From Phyllobacterium sp. YR531 (GTDB lineage: Bacteria > Pseudomonadota > Alphaproteobacteria > Rhizobiales > Rhizobiaceae), in contig NZ_AKIZ01000014.1 in NCBI RefSeq assembly GCF_000282595.1, positions 272,088-336,087 of the forward strand: a stretch of 64,000 bases of DNA, in the 5' to 3' direction. Every line of letters begins with the position of its first letter. Within the stretch, counting starts at the first letter, position 1. The notes under the pieces are model-generated. The model had not been told where the DNA came from and ran no database searches. It saw only the letters and a program-made list of their open reading frames with translations. Both the position numbers and the translations under genes were made by a program. Below, in pieces: positions 63,891-64,000 of the stretch.

Positions 63891-64000
63891 TCAAAACCTG
63901 ACGCTGAGGTCGGCCTTGATGGCGTTGTCATGGTTCTGCGATGAGAACTGCCCGGTATAGCTGAGGCCGAGCGTGGCCGACTTGCTGATGCCGAGGTCAA
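63891..64000 (-). CDS. autotransporter outer-membrane beta-domain, C-terminal end (partial)
   Basis: Only the last 36 codons are in the window. They encode alternating beta-strands ending in the outer-membrane C-terminal signature: LGISKSATLGLSYTGQFSS, then NAIKADLSVRF followed by TGA. The terminal Phe and alternating hydrophobic pattern fit the last two strands of an autotransporter barrel inserted by the Bam complex. The passenger domain lies outside. Confidence 0.75.
   Translation of the reverse strand, partial: DLGISKSATLGLSYTGQFSSQNHDNAIKADLSVRF

Overview
The window looks like a chromosomal segment from a member of the Brucellaceae (Ochrobactrum/Brucella group, Alphaproteobacteria). The evidence is a 1035-residue PdhS-type cell-cycle kinase, a tRNA-His with A73 and no G-1/C73, a phasin, a SoxB/FolD/GlxA-regulator cluster, a complete zwf-pgl-edd Entner-Doudoroff operon, and two copies of the alphaproteobacterial small RNA family whose hairpin loops carry CCTCCTCCC anti-Shine-Dalgarno motifs. 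Most of the window is ordinary core metabolism, with a surface-polysaccharide region and a few small accessory insertions.

Layout. 0.1-2.6 kb: tRNA-Phe, then sugar-transfer genes (a sialyltransferase-like protein, a GT25 transferase and a polysaccharide deacetylase). 2.6-10.6 kb: small membrane or secreted proteins, an amidase, a Dabb protein paired with a glycerate 2-kinase, a lipoprotein, an anti-SD sRNA on the minus strand, a luciferase-like monooxygenase and proC. 10.7-20.1 kb: an exopolysaccharide locus (Wzy-like polymerase, GT2, GT4-like, WecG/TagA and DUF6492-like proteins, Wzx-like flippase, and a Wzc/GumC-like chain-length protein without a kinase domain) containing a HigBA toxin-antitoxin pair. 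20.1-23.5 kb: soxB, folD and a GlxA-type AraC regulator, probably sarcosine/betaine one-carbon metabolism. 23.5-27.9 kb: a VapB remnant and edd-pgl-zwf. 28.1-34.4 kb: aldehyde dehydrogenase, two SDRs, puuA- and puuB-like genes. 34.4-42.3 kb: a second HigBA module, a KAS III-like enzyme, a phosphate permease, isocitrate lyase with its divergent ScfR/RamB-type regulator, and a LysR regulator. 42.8-46.8 kb: the putrescine ABC transporter potFGHI. 47-54.7 kb: a VOC protein, AsmA, a His-rich protein, a quinone reductase, pdhS, and phasin followed by the second anti-SD sRNA. 54.8-56.4 kb: tRNA-His and a 1.5-kb insertion with a CDF metal exporter and MerR regulator, closed by a duplicated tRNA 3' end. 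56.7-64 kb: hydrolases, GNAT, haloacid dehalogenase, AbrB-family permease, a TctDE-like two-component system and the 3' end of an autotransporter.

How genes work together. potFGHI uptake can feed the PuuA/PuuB glutamylation route. SoxB can make methylene-tetrahydrofolate, which FolD oxidises. zwf-pgl-edd gives the upper Entner-Doudoroff path, and isocitrate lyase supports growth on acetate or fatty acids under the neighbouring regulator, with a clean palindrome between the two.

Most unusual items: the two anti-SD sRNAs (one just downstream of a phasin), the integrase-less metal-resistance mini-island at tRNA-His, a SoxB with a shortened FAD-binding glycine motif, a VapB remnant whose start codon appears lost, a kinase-less Wzc-like protein, and two mirror-image copies of a composite intergenic palindrome. 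I found no CRISPR array, complete insertion sequence or prophage.
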